Below, in pieces: positions 1 through 12,052 of a stretch of DNA of 64,000 nt. The notes under the pieces were generated by a model. The model was not told where the DNA came from. It ran no database searches and saw only the letters and a program-made list of their open reading frames with translations. How positions within the stretch are numbered: position 1 is the first letter of the stretch; every line of letters begins with the position of its first letter. This stretch comes from Paragonimus westermani (lineage: Eukaryota > Platyhelminthes > Trematoda > Plagiorchiida > Troglotrematidae), in the NCBI GenBank assembly GCA_008508345.1, contig QNGE01000879.1, positions 110,377 to 174,376 on the forward strand. Direction: 5' to 3'. The position numbers and the translations under genes are program-made.

Positions 1-650
1 CTACCCAAATGGATCTTCCAGAATGCAAATCACATTAGATGTTTGCCAATTATAGTTTCTCAGTTGCAAACACTATAATTTGCAGTAGGGCTTCAACTTC
101 ACTGTCACGCGGTAGGATGAAAATTTTATTTGAAATGTAACTGTTCTCAAGCGTTAGCAACTTATCTTAACGTTGAGTGATTCTCAGATTTCCCGAAGGT
201 TTTAAAAGTTGACATTAAACACCCTACGTAACTCAACACGTAACACCGTAGCGAAGGCTGCATACTGAAGGTACAGTAACCAAGAGGATCTGACTTGATG
301 AAAAGTATTTTGCTCACTGATGACCACATTGTCATAATTCAATTTTCCTGATGTTACAAATTAAAATCTGGTGTGCTTGGATACAAAATTTGTGATGAAA
401 TACGGACTGAATTCAACTGATAAGTCGCCTCTGCTTTTGACGTCATCGTCAGTATGAGAAGAGTCAAAATAAGACTTGTGACAAATGCAAACAACAACCA
501 GTTGACCAATTAATTAAATAGCCGGTCCCTCACAAATCAGAATCTAGGGATTTTCGTTTGGGTTCCTATCGTGAACCTTTCGAAAAAATAATTCTAGACA
601 TAAGACTGAAACTGATGAGTAGTCGGGGATTTGGTTTAGTTTCAAGTTGA
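1..650. other. No gene seen
   Basis: I see no open frame with splice signals and no recognisable element in this AT-rich stretch. The SINE described next begins at its right edge. Confidence 0.5.
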
Positions 651-654
651 CCAT

Positions 655-888
655 CACTCACATTTGATCGCAGCCTTCGCATTCAGGTAGACTTTCCAGC
701 CAGCCTCTTTCGAAAAGAAGCACTAGACTCGAGTTTCGCTCTCATTAGAGCTCGTCAGCGGTGTATATCCTTACCACGGTCGAGATTTGAACTCCGGCCA
801 TTCCAATAATGAAGCAACCGTGTTAACCACTGCGCCATTGACCTCACATTAGGCACGACCGAATCATCAAATCTGAACGCTCAACCAC
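655..888 (-). repeat. tRNA-derived SINE (family A), copy 1
   Basis: Read on minus, the head has an A-box-like stretch (TGGCGCAGTGGTTAACACGG) followed about 30 nt later by a B-box-like GGAGTTCAAATCTCGACC, the spacing of an internal RNA polymerase III promoter. A non-tRNA body follows down to about 655. The leader before the A box (GTGCCTAATGTGAGGTCAA) and the body recur on plus at 45510-45690, so this is a dispersed repeat. No poly(A) tail is evident. Confidence 0.55.
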
Positions 889-955
889 TCTCGCTTGTGA
901 GCAATGATCAGGTTGCCCGATCGTCTCGAGAGGAGACACAGTTACTGTCTGCTAA

Positions 956-2774
956 CTCCAATCGATAACCCTGAGGCAGGTCACCCGAGGTGGTTAAAAA
1001 ACGTAGAGTATTACAACTCGCTCGAAACGTTGTGTTATTCCCAATCTGTATATCAACTACTTTAAGTTTCCTGGTTATATTTTCAGCATTACTATGGCCT
1101 TTGAAAGGCAAAGTGATATAGACAGGTTTATTGTCTACAGTTTGCGACACACTTACCTTTGTGTTAACCATCATGTGCTTACAAATAAACTGTTCTGGGT
1201 AGCCATTTTCAAAGAGTGTGTTAAATATTAACTGTTTTTCTTCCTCTATGGTGTCATCTGCGCAAATTCTCACGGCCCAATCTAGCAAACATCGGACTAG
1301 GTTCGTCTTTTGTCTCAAAGGTACGAAGCTATTAAATTCGTATACTGTCCTGTCCAGATTGCTTCACGATATACCTTACGTTGTATTGTATCGTCCTCAC
1401 GACTTGACATGAACACATCTAAGAACGCCATCCCTGCTGGTGATTCGGGCTCCAGGGTGAACCGGATATCTTTATGGGCACTGTTGAATTGAATCAGTGT
1501 TTTATCGAGACATTCAGATTCGTCTGTCATGCAGATAATATCATCTACATAACGTTTATAAAGATACAATGACAGTGTGGTCTGCTCGTGAACTACGTCC
1601 AAGTTTTGCCACGAAAGTATCGGCTAGTAAGGACCTAACGGTGACCCCATTGCTGCTTCGTCCTTTTGGCGATATAGCTTGTCCGAAAACCTGAGCTGAG
1701 CGTTGTAGGTACAGCGATACAAACCTGCTTTAGTTCATCTGCTGGTATCCTCACGTTTATGCTATTACTCTCTATATACCAACCGAGAAACTCGATCGTC
1801 TCACTTAGTGGGACATTTCTAAAGAGAGACGTGACGTCAAGCGAGAATGAACGCATTCCCTTTGCACTAAGTTGTTTCACCGTTTCAACAAATTCAAAAG
1901 AATCTCTAAGACTGTCAATCGCTAGTTTCTTCCTGACCGGCTCTAACAACTCGGCTAGCCATTTTACCGTTTTATGATACCGCGAGTTACACATGTCTAA
2001 AATCGGCCGCAGCGGCACTCCGTTTGTATGTCCTTTAGGTAGCCCATAAAGCCTGGGCATTACACTACCAACTGGTCTAATTCTTTCGAAGGTAGTTGAC
2101 TCAACCAGTCCTCGTTGTTTCACACATCTCATTGTTTTCGTTATTGCCTTCTCAATGGCCACTGTTTTGTCCTTTTCAGTTTCTGTACGAACGAATTTTG
2201 TTCTGTCTGCCAGTTGTGCATTCATTTGAGCTAAATAGCCGGTTTTATCCAGCATGACGATTCCAGCACCTTTGTCAGATCTGGATATTATTATATCCTC
2301 ATTTCGCCTTAGTGACTCCAGTGAGGTTAGGTGTTATCGAGTGAGCAGGTTTTTACTTATGGTTTTCCGGGTCAAGTACTGATAGCATGACTGGACTAAG
2401 GTTGCTTTGAGCATTTCAACATTCATAGGTGATGAGGGTTTCAGATCGATCAATTGTGCATAAAGGTTCTGAAATTGACTTTCTAAGTCCAGTCGTCTAA
2501 GTTTACTCGTAGGACAGCAAAATTTCGGTTCTAATGATAAAACTTCGAGAGCGAATTTGTCCAACATTAGAGAGGAAAAATTATGCACGTACCGTTCGGG
2601 ATTTCTTGGAAATTCGGTTTTAGGTTTGGTCGGGTTGAGTTGATTTCTCAGCCTTGCTGACCTCTTTTCTCGTCTTTTGGCCACGATCTGTTGAACACAA
2701 CTCTCAAACTCATTTGCCTCTTTCGGTGACAACTCTGCTAATATACTCGCGGAAACAGTCTGTTTGTAGTCCAA
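956..2774 (-). pseudogene. Penelope-like element reverse transcriptase, decayed (PLE-1)
   Basis: The frame runs from 2774 down to about 956 and is broken by an in-frame stop near 2331 and frameshifts near 1620 and 1315. The N-terminal part (2774-2334) has the PLE-typical NPERYVHNFS block. The RT part (2255-1635) carries LPKGHTNGVPLRPILDMCNS and FSLDVTSLFRNVPL. The catalytic box KRYVDDIICM is at 1540-1569. The C-terminal part (1318-956) has LPFKGHSNAENITRKLK. These motifs and their order are diagnostic of Penelope-like RTs, which are related to telomerase. No GIY-YIG endonuclease follows, so the 3' end of the element is truncated near 956. Homology to PLE-2 continues 5' of the ORF to about 2960. 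The protein is clearly diverged from PLE-2, so it belongs to another subfamily. It is inactive as it stands. Confidence 0.9.
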
Positions 2775-3158
2775 TTCACACGCCTTGCTCGTCCATGTGT
2801 CCTTGTCATTTAGAGCTAGTCACTGTAGTGAAGTCCCGTTGATGTTAATGCGATTTCGTCTGAGGATGGTCCAGTATTGCTTCGGAAATTCTAAGCGTTT
2901 GATATATTGTTCGAGATACTCGACAGCCGCGTTGTTAATCAATTTAAATCTCACCGTGTAAACATGGTTGCTGTTCCACGTAATAAGAAAAATATAGAGG
3001 ACACTTTTACTAGTTCCAACCGCTTACTTTTCAGTGTAATCAAATTCGTAAGCTGTATACCTGTTCTATACTTTCTAAATATATTTCTCGGTCACAGCGT
3101 GTGTTCTCTAATTTCAGTCTTTTTCTCTTCTTGACTTTGAAATTCCTTTCCAAAAATC

Positions 3159-3164
3159 TTTATT
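3159..3164 (-). promoter_or_regulatory. Poly(A) signal AATAAA
   Basis: On minus, AATAAA lies about 30 nt after the stop codon of the terminal exon at 3194-3348. That is a normal place for cleavage and polyadenylation and supports the exon call. Confidence 0.6.
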
Positions 3165-3193
3165 TACAATGCCATTCGCTGCCAGCTGATCTC

Positions 3194-3348
3194 TCAATAT
3201 TTATTCGGGTTTTTCTCCATCTCAATGTATGCATAGTACGTGGAAACGTTGTTGATAACGGGGAGTTCACGTAACCACTGCTTACAGCAATTGGTTTCGT
3301 CCGTTGCATAGTGAATAATCTGCATTGTGGTTTTTTTGTTGCCGGATG
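3194..3348 (-). CDS. Terminal exon of an unidentified host gene (gene A)
   Basis: The exon begins after a strong 3' splice site (pyrimidine-rich CTAATTCGTCTCCTTCAG) and reads 50 codons to a TGA. It starts in phase 1, matching the phase-1 end of the next exon upstream (3890-4018). An AATAAA signal follows the stop. The peptide begins SGNKKTTMQIIHYATDETNC, contains KQWLRELPVINN, and ends IEMEKNPNKY. I do not recognise the family; the KQWLREL segment is only loosely like the C-terminal helix of a PH domain. An in-frame ATG further upstream would give a leader-like N-terminus, but the splice acceptor makes an internal exon more likely. Confidence 0.55.
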
Positions 3349-3889
3349 CTGAAGGAGACGAATTAGAGAATGGACCGCAGAAAGAGAAAAAGACGAACAG
3401 TGACGTCAGACGTGTTCCCATTCGGTACAACAAAAATGCGGATTATTGCAAGCTAGATAACTATGGTCAACATAAGTGTAATCATTTTCCATTACGTCGT
3501 TTCATTTTTTCTTAATTCGCACTGAAAGTGAGAGGCTAACGCTGTACCTTATTCATCATGGGTTAAGTGTCGGGTTTCAAATTTTCTACGAATAAACATC
3601 ACGCTTTTGTGAGTCGTGGAGAGTGTTGGTGGAATTTCTGTCTTTCTCTGCGCTATTTTGCTTATACCATTTTGTACTCTACACTTACGAAATTTGTTGA
3701 TCAGTCAACACTTCTGTACTGAAAGAGTTTTAACCCATACCCAGGAAGTCAACCCGTTTAAGAGATTCTCATTCAAAGTTTACCAAATTTGGTTGGTTAC
3801 CTTATGGTGTAATAGTTCTTAAAGCATTTAAAAAGCTGTTAACATAGCTCCAAGATACAATTTGTTCTGGTTCTTCCGTGGGTATCCAC

Positions 3890-4018
3890 CAATATTTTGA
3901 GCATGTTGTTCTTCGAGAACATTTTTCAGAGTTATCCAACTTCTTAGAGTCTCACATGAACATGTCTGAAGCGATTTGGTAGCTCGTATGCACTCACTTA
4001 ATCGGTCGGTCCACTTGT
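3890..4018 (-). CDS. Penultimate exon of unidentified host gene A
   Basis: The open stretch of 42 whole codons is bounded by an acceptor (GAGTAATATCAG) and a donor (ATTG|GTGGAT). It starts in phase 1 and ends in phase 1, so it joins in frame to the terminal exon after a 541-bp intron. The peptide includes DKWTDRLSECIRATKSLQTC and SWITLKNVLEEQHAQN, amphipathic and probably helical. No family is recognised. The open frame continues upstream of the chosen acceptor, so the 5' boundary could differ. Earlier exons should lie at higher coordinates; I could not place them. Confidence 0.5.
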
Positions 4019-4099
4019 CTGATATTACTCCAATACTACTCTCAGAACCATCAATCAGTATGCTAAGTATAATACCTCGCACACTTTGCACAAAATTGA

Positions 4100-7000
4100 C
4101 ATACGAACCTAAACAAAAACATGATTCTCAACACCTCGGTGAAAAATAAAACTGCATAGTTGATTGTGATGGCATCTTGGTCACATTTCGTCACTAACTT
4201 CGGCATTGTTCCCAAGATGAACTTATATTCACGCTACCTTCGTTAACCCCAAACACTGTGCAACTGCAATCGTTTAATTACTAACTCACTGTTTCATTAC
4301 TCGCATTCCAATTATTAGCTGTTCACATGATTGTTTTTTAGCACACAGCTTAATGCAAGAACATATAATGTAAGGTTCACTGGTTATTTTGTTGATCCAG
4401 AGTGCTTCCTAATAGTGAACCAATTTTCACATCAGTTCAATAGATCTGAACGAGAAAACTCACTACGCTGTTTGGAACGACACTAGTGATGTGTAGCAAG
4501 ATAGTCAAGATGCACTTAATCCCTTCAGTCTTAAAGCCTCGTTAATATCATCAGGTTGCTTGCTCATTGTAGATTTTGTCACTAGAAATCATTCGTCAAG
4601 ATGATGTTTTTGATAAAGCATTTAACAGTTTGTCACAGTGACGATATAACAATGAAGGAATTTTAAAAAATGCAAATCCTCGTTCAATGTTTTATAGCTC
4701 ACATATTCCTAATTCTACTGGTGACTATGCAAATGATGCTACACACTGTTTACACGAACTTAACTCAAAATCTCTAGTTGCGACCTCTGTTCAATCAAAA
4801 CATATAATTAACTACGTACATCATAAAGAACAAATGATTAGCAAAGCTGAAAGCAATGTGGCGCCCAACAACAAGTACGTAGGGTTAGCCTTAGGTTAAT
4901 GACCAACCGCAGGGTTGTGGTTAAGCGATGGACCAGATAAACGTTTGTGTTACGAGAGACGAAGAGTGTCTCAGTAGACCGATCAGTACACTTTATCTTA
5001 AGACTGTTGTAAGATGGTTTGGAATTCGCCGAGATGAATATTATGTTGTTCTCACTCTTTTTGTTAGCAAAGGAGAGATTGACTCAGAGACGAAAGTTGA
5101 AAAAAAATCGTACTCGCCTTATATCTAAACGCCTTTCATAGCTGGTCACAGTCTTCGTGTTCAACACCACGATCGTGCTAACCTGCTGGGAAACCTATTC
5201 AACTATCCTTAAATATACACTAGTTGGAGTGTTCCAACCGTCGTGCATATTCAGGGCAACTGAATTCATTGGTTTCCTAACAAACTTAGTCAGTCCCTCG
5301 TGTTTACCAATTTAGTCACACATGTTTGTATGCGCGCGGATTTCAGGACAAACACATCTGCAGATATCTGACTAGAAAGAAACTAGATCAAAATGTGTTC
5401 TGTATAAGACGTCCATTAGAAACTTCATCCGAATGCTTACAGATGAAGCAGACAGGGGTGGCATTCAACTCGTTACACTGAAAATGATCAACTTCTAAAC
5501 TGTAATAACACATTCGATTTATTACAAGCTACATTGTGGGCACACAATGTACGAAGTATACATTTACTTCGGTTTACCTTATCATCGTGAGTGTAAGACA
5601 TTTTCGTTTGAAGGCTTCCTAAAACAACGTGCGATAGGACGCGTCTAAATTTGTAAACTCATGGTCAGACTTTAAGCATTGTACACTTCCTTATTACCAC
5701 GAAACGTTCGTCGGATAGTATAAATGGCTCAAAGGATTTATCGGAAATTTGTGAAACCACTTTCCCGTTGAGCCACTTAGCCTCCTTAGTTATTTATTCG
5801 TTCCATTTTTGAACAATTCAATCAATTGGTCAACTTTCTATGGCTTTGCGATCCCGATGCATTGATTATTAAGTAAACCCAGTGTAGTGGTCTCCTTACC
5901 GTCATACAATGTGTGCTGAAGTGTGAGATGATGATGTGTGAGATGATCCTGTATGCTCGATTGAGAATATGCAATGGTTCTGTTTCTCAACTCGTAACAA
6001 TCTTAATATCACGGATAGTTAAATAGAACGAACAAATCAAAATCTATTGAACTTTCCGCCATGCAAAATGAGTTATTGGGTGATGGTGAATTTACCGAAT
6101 AGGGATGAAGTTTGGTATTAGAAATCTACATTAGCCTTGGGGTTGTGTAATTTATTGAAATTCGATGGAAGATAACAAGGTTAAAACAAATGACGTAAAA
6201 CCTTCGGTAAACTAACCACTGAATTTATTGCAAATACATATTGTGATTGCGAACTTAGTGCGCAGATAATTTCACTCCACAAAGTCACATGGTGTGTCTT
6301 TGGTCTATTTACTCTGGTAATCACAAGTCCTGTCACTAATTCGGTACCTGGTTGCTCTTGAGGTGTTATTGTAAAAAAAGTATATGAACGATTTCGACGA
6401 ATTCACAGGACCATCTCAAAAGTGATTATTGATTGTATCGTCAAACCGCACATATACACAACATAACTCAGCGTTGCTGTTCCTCAGGTAACGTGGGCTG
6501 AGCTAAACAGTGTAACGATATCTAAGCTGCAGCTAAAGATAACTAGAAGAATTTTCCAAGGGATACATGTGTCAAACTGACTTGTTAGTAGCCCAGAACT
6601 AGTCTTGAGAATACCCCAAATATACCTGATCTGCAAGTCAATTTAGATAGTCTGTGAGTGGAGGGAGGTTTTGAACGATTTGTGAGTGTGTACTCGCACA
6701 GTTCACACTTACTTCCGAACATTAGTTAATTTACATATCATATGAAACCGTAGTAATCCAACTTCACACGACAGTCGATTGCAGACTACAATACACCATA
6801 TCCCTGAGTTTGTCAGTCAGAATGGCACGACCACAATCATTCATGAGTACCCTGATTATTCCAAGACTAGTGGTTCAACAACATGCAATTCAAACAGCCC
6901 TCTTCGACATGAACACGTGAACGCCGTAAAATGATTGTTACGACAATGTTTTGCATCAATTGCTCAGCCGTTTCAATCAGTGCTACGTAAAAACTTTGTT

Positions 7001-8450
7001 AATATTATTCAAAAGAAACTAAACGTGTGCACAACTCCCGATCTTTTGTCCATACTGCACCAAAGCTAGTAGTGAATCCGAGATGGCTCATTGCCTGCTG
7101 TTAGTTGAACAAGTTAGAATACAAAAGAAACGTAAGTGGTATCCTCTAAGGGAGGATGCAAGCCATGCACATTGTGCAACGACAATGTATACAAATATCC
7201 CCCAGAAGGAAGAATTTCCTCGCTACACAGGTGTTTTTACGTACATTTTGCAACTCATGATACACGCGTTTACTTTAACTCCCTATCCTAAAGTTTACTG
7301 TCTCATTCCTTTGACCACGCTATTAACCCATCCCAACCTGCCGACCAATTGCCACGTAAGGCTACTGCACTCTGGTCTCCTGACACAATGTATACGAATA
7401 CGGGTGCACGGAAACGCTACTGAAAGTGTTGCAGTGTGAAAGTTACTTATAACTGAAAAAGTATGCACATGATCGTTTACGGGTCAAATCTGGGCTTTTA
7501 TCTGTGCCATCCCACGGTAAGTAAGCCAGTACCATGCAGACTGTTGATGACCTGGTAAAGTGAAGATCCCCGTGGCCAACTGTTTTCCCTCTCACCGGAA
7601 ACAGCGAACATCACGAATGGTATACCTGTGAGGTACGAAAAAGTACAGTACGTTAACGGTATTACCTAAATGCTTGCGTTTATAGGTATGTGCGTGCTTG
7701 TAGTGGACGTGCCATAAGGTCCGAACAGTTATTATCTGTGACTGCGTCATTTCGAGTGTAACGATATGAACATAAATCTTTAAGGATCATTGATGCGCGA
7801 ACTGTATTTCTACAGCAGTTGTAATTTCACTCCTTTCTGCTCAGCAATCCATTTAAGTGAAAGACGTGACAGAAATGTTATCAACTGTATATAGCAAGCA
7901 CTTCCTGGAAAAGATGGGGCAAGCTAACCGTTTACAACAGGTCAAGGCATCGGATGTTTTGAGTGTGATAATTCGGTGGCAGATAGCCTAAGGTCGGTGT
8001 AACGCTCAACGTGACTGACCAAAAAGAACCTGGACAACAAGTCGAGACCTATCGTGGCAAAGACATGTACTGTTGATCAACGGGTTATCAATAACAAAAC
8101 TTGCTTTCAGTGCTTTATATCCATGGGCTTCATCGGAATCCGAAGTGTTTGGTTCCGTTTGAGAGAGGTTCAATTTAAAATGATGTTTGTGAAAAAAGTG
8201 GCTCATTATGTCACTTCAGAGACTTATTTCTGTCGTATTTTCCAGTAAACAGGAAATATTGCCCAGTGGCAAGCAGTACACGTGGCTTTATTTCTTCAGA
8301 ACGATGGTGTCCGCTTGAAGACAACTAGAGCTTCCGAATGTATGCGTCGAGGGTGTGCTCGAAAACATGTGTTTTTGGAGCTGTCACAACAAATGCCGGT
8401 AAAGTATGTAGAACTGGACGCCTGATGAAGGTGAATGTATGCTATCTACA
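4100..8450. other. Intergenic or intronic DNA, no supportable gene
   Basis: Only short open frames are present. The longest is a plus-strand frame of 118 codons at 7083-7439 that starts with ATG but has no domain, signal peptide or homology I recognise. A GTAAGT inside it (near 7125) would cut it short if used as a donor. If gene A starts nearby, part of this stretch is its intron. Confidence 0.4.
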
Positions 8451-8599
8451 AGTCAGGTGGCCTAGTTGGCGTGACAGGTTCAGCAAGTTTCATCGGAATT
8501 TGGGATATTGCCCAAGCACTAGTAGAGAAGCGGGTTTTGAACAGTTCGGCTCCATAGTACTTTCATAATATCAAGTTATTTCGGTGGTGTATATATGAG

Positions 8600-9472
8600 A
8601 AAAAGGAAGAAACCTGATAAGTTAAATGGACACATGTGTGAAGACCTTTAATCAAAAGCATTTGTTAGAAGTCAGACGGTACATCCCTCCCGGCAGTTCA
8701 TATAACAAGTGTAGAAGAGATGTCCGTAGGAAAGGGAAACGTAGCGTAAAGACTGATCGTGAGGCTTGGTTATTGGGAAAAGTTAAGGAGATGGAGACGG
8801 CTTTTGCTTCAGGAAGCACTGGCGAACTGTTCAAGCTTATCCGTGTCACTGGTCCCAGGCGACCGTCTGTCAGTGATGCTATCAGCGAGACAGATGGCAC
8901 ACTCATTTGTAATAAGTCCAGAAGGTTAGAGAGGTGGGCGGGACACTTTGAGGATCAATTTAACTGTCCTCCTGCTTCTACCGCGTTGCCGTCACAAACT
9001 TGTAATCTATTGCCCTGGTTGGTAGACATGAAACCACCCACTGATACTGAGTGAGATCCGCAATTGCATTGCGGCTCTCAAGTGTAATAACGCTGCTGGT
9101 CCAGATGACCTCGTGCCGGCACATTCAAAGGAGGGGGAGTCGCGCGAGCAAAAGCTTTGACTCATTTGTTTCAACTTGTGTGGATGAGGGGAACTATCCC
9201 CTCGAGTCGGGGTCACTCGATAACAGTTCCTATATTCAAGAAAGGTATCAAGAACTCTTGCGAAAACCACGTGGGATTCAGTTTGACCCCAGTCATTTCT
9301 AGGGTTCTAGCATCCATTATACATCGTCGACTAACCGCAACTCGAGAGGTAACCAGTAGGGAAGAACAGACAGGGTTTCGCCCCGGGCGGGGATGTATAG
9401 ATCACATTTTACTGTTCGCCGAATTCGAGAGCAGCGTCATGTATATCGCCGGTCAACAATTGTTGTATTTCG
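8600..9472 (+). pseudogene. RTE-like LINE reverse transcriptase, 5' part (interrupted)
   Basis: This is the N-terminal and finger/palm part of a non-LTR RT. Frame 8626-9054 covers the region before the RT core (ending PPTDTE). A one-base slip continues as EIRNCIAALKCNNAAGPDDL. After a second slip the original frame resumes (9157-9477) with ALTHLFQLVW-like sequence, IPSSRGHSITVPIFKKG and SREEQTGFRPGRGCIDHI. The order AAGPDDL, VPIFKKG, GFRPGRGC is the normal RT motif series of LINEs. The frame breaks at about 9472 where the PLE begins and resumes in the same frame after it. The endonuclease domain is missing, so the copy is 5'-truncated near 8600. Confidence 0.88.
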
Positions 9473-9608
9473 GTTGAAAATACCCACTGAAGTCATGAGA
9501 ACGACAGAGTAGCGAACAAAACTTGTTTTCTGTGTTTGATCATCAGGCTAATTACAACACAATAAATATGAAAATCAGTGACTAGTGTGAGTCAGAAAAG
9601 CGGTCAAT
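9473..9608 (-). repeat. PLE-2 pseudo-LTR, copy 1 (3' end of element)
   Basis: This stretch matches 12053-12188 at a constant offset of 2580 bp with about 15 mismatches over 136 bp (roughly 89% by eye) and no indel. Direct terminal repeats in tandem arrangement are a hallmark of Penelope-like elements (pseudo-LTRs). It flanks the 3' side of the minus-strand PLE body and contains a hammerhead-like core at 9510-9550. Confidence 0.85.
9510..9550 (-). ncRNA. Hammerhead-ribozyme-like motif in PLE pseudo-LTR (copy 1)
   Basis: On minus, stem I strand TAGC (9550-9547) is followed by CTGATGA (9546-9540), a nine-base region II (9539-9531), GAA (9530-9528), stem III AACAA / loop GTT / TTGTT (9527-9515), cleavage-site C at 9514 (NUH context TTC), and the second stem I strand GCTA (9513-9510). 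Stem III has 5 pairs and stem I has 4. Region II shows no convincing helix, which may make the motif weak or inactive. Hammerhead motifs in PLE terminal repeats are known, and here it lies on the sense strand of the element. Confidence 0.6.
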
Positions 9609-9646
9609 ATAGGTTAAGGACGACGTGTTTGTTGTCAGTTACGTGA

Positions 9647-11794
9647 TCACCGTTCCAAATCATGGGCTTGACTGATTGTGGGCCAGGGGAGGTTAAGTGT
9701 CCGCACTAACTCTTTCTGAGCGCAGAGGTCAGGTTTACGCAATCGGATGCTGATGGCTTCGGCAACGGTCAACATTGGAAATCTCACCATTTTTGATCGT
9801 TTCCTTGACACTCGGTAGACAGTCCGAAAAACACCCTTCTTACTGACAGAATGATTGGAGTTGGTCAAGCTAGCAACAATCGCTCTTGAAACCGTTTTAA
9901 TCACACCACTGTTCAAACACGCGAGATGATGTTCACGCACTCTGCCCGACAATGGCCTCGAAGTACGACCAATATATGATGCTCGACACGAGGAGACAAA
10001 ATGAGTACACACAATAATTGGTTGTAGAACATGGAAGTTTGTCTTTGAGTAGTGACATGATAACGGGTGTTGAGCGAAAACTCACGTACAATTGAACGGC
10101 AATGTAGGTTGTTCCGACTGACTTTCTAAGCTTTCTGAAGATAAGTTCGGCCATGGGATCTCCCTTGAAAGGAAGACTAATAAACGCAAGTTTCTTATTC
10201 ATGGTGAGTGGCACAAGTTTCAACTCTACCGCCTGCATCGCCTTTTGAATGAAACGCATTCGGTGGCCATTCTGCATGAACACTTCATGTAGAAAGTCCA
10301 GCTCAGCTTGCAAAGTGTCAGAGATGCAGATCTTTAACGCACTACCTGTCAGGCATCTTATGAGGTTTCGCTTTTGATTTAGCGGAACAAAACTGTCGAA
10401 GTGAATGTATTGGCCACTCCAAGTCTCTTTTCTGTACACCGTTCGCCAGATTGAATCATCTTCCCTTCTTACTATACCAACATCCAAAAAATTTATTGCA
10501 CCATCGTTCTCTGACTCCTTGGTGAATTTAACACTGCTATGAGCGGAGTTGAAAGCTGCCACAACTCTGTCCATGATAGCATTCTCGCTGATGACGCAAA
10601 AAATATCATCAGCATATCGTTTGCAAAATGTGAATTGTTCGACGACTGCACCCAATTGGTTAGTCTCTTCATATGAAAACGTCAGCTAACAGGGGACCTG
10701 GAGGCGAGCCCATGGCTACTCCATCTCTCTGTCGGTAGATCGCACTGTTGAACGTTACTTGTACAGAGCACCAACAGTTCTCTTAGTTCATCCTTTGGGA
10801 TGCCAACGTGTTTGTTGTTACGCTCGATGTAATCGCATAAGTAGTCAATTGTCTCTTTTAGAGGCACGTTCGTAAATAGCGAGGTAACATCGAGTGAGAA
10901 CATCCTTTGGTTGTTTAAGTTTAGGTCTTGGGTTGCGTCAATGAAGGGAAACGTATCCGGAGGCTGTTTCGCCAGTTCCAACCTGATGAGTTCTAGCAGA
11001 CCGGCAAGCCATTTGGCCAGAGCATGATACGGCGAGTTGCACATATCTAGAATGGGCCTCAAAGGCACGCCTACTTTATGCACTTTGGGCAGACTGTATA
11101 ACCTGGAGATTATTGTTCCAGTGGAACGCATACGCTCGAAAGTGGCCGGGTCAATTATGCCCTTCTGTTTCATTACACGCAACGTTCTAGATATCGCCTT
11201 TTCTATAACTGATGTTTTGTCTTTCTATGTACTCATCTTCGTGAATTTTGAGCTATCAGCTACTATATCGTTCATTTTCGTAACGTAATCAATCCTGTTC
11301 ATCAAGGCGACTCCTGTTCCTTGGTCCGTTCTGGACAGCATTATACGCTCGTTCTTTTGTAAACACTTCAATGCATCTAAATGCTGCTTCGTCAAGAGCT
11401 GTTTTACTTGCGGCATGTAGTTAAGATACTGATAGCACGAGTTCACCAACGTTGATTTCAGTATTTCTTCGTTTAAAGCTGACGAGGGAGTTAGGGCAGC
11501 TGACTGATCATACAAATTTTCAAATTGAACTTCTAAATCAAGCTGGCTATTGTTACGACGTGGACAACAAAAATTCAGTTCTAGTGACAACGCCTCAAGC
11601 AAAATTCTGTTCGAATTCAAGGTGGAGAAGTTATGAACATACCGCTCGGGATTATTCGGAAATTTGACGCACGATTTCACAGGATTCAACTGATTGGACA
11701 GATCGGTCATTCTGATGTCCATTCGCTTGGTTGCAATACTGTCAGCATACGTTTTGAAACCTGCACGATCGTTATCCGACAGCTCATTCAACAT
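9647..11794 (-). pseudogene. Penelope-like element RT plus GIY-YIG endonuclease (PLE-2), decayed
   Basis: The N-terminal block (11794-11225) has NPERYVHNFSTL. It ends at an in-frame TAG, after which the same frame continues (11182-10682) with LPKVHKVGVPLRPILDMCNS and MFSLDVTSLFTNVPLKE. A frameshift near 10750 passes through the GVAMGSPPGPLLADVF box. Frame 10655-9933 carries the catalytic CKRYADDIFCV (YADD at 10605-10616) and SLPFKGDPMAELIFRKL. A frameshift near 10020 leads to the endonuclease frame ending at 9647, with CTHFVSSC, YIGRTSRPLSGRVREHH and a later E-A-I-S-I-R-L helix. RT followed by a C-terminal GIY-YIG nuclease is the EN(+) Penelope architecture. The element lies antisense within an RTE LINE and has near-complete ends. 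Confidence 0.92.
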
Positions 11795-12052
11795 GCCTTC
11801 ACACTGGGCTACCTCCGCTCCAGCTTTCGAACATTTTCTACTATAGTGTCCCGCTCACTGTTGGCATGACGACTCAGCTGGATTGATACGATTACGTTTC
11901 AAGATTCTCCAGTAGTGTTTCGGATACTGGCTGTTGTCAACACACTGAGTCAGGAAACGAATTCTTGTTCATGTTTCGGCAAGTTTTGTATAGAACCTCA
12001 GATACCTCCGAAGTTCTTTCAATACGATGGGGTCCTTAGATTGTTTACTTCG
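11795..12052 (-). mobile_element. PLE-2 5' untranslated or unrecognised N-terminal region
   Basis: This lies between the first recognisable PLE-2 residues and the upstream pseudo-LTR. It contains a segment similar to 2850-2930 of PLE-1 (both have a CCAGTA(T/G)TG(C/T)TTCGGA-like core), so the 5' leader is shared by the two subfamilies. Confidence 0.6.

Noticed and set aside
9007..9302. ORFs overlapping the LINE (9007-9270 minus, 9051-9302 plus)
   Set aside because: They are out-of-frame shadows of the RT sequence.
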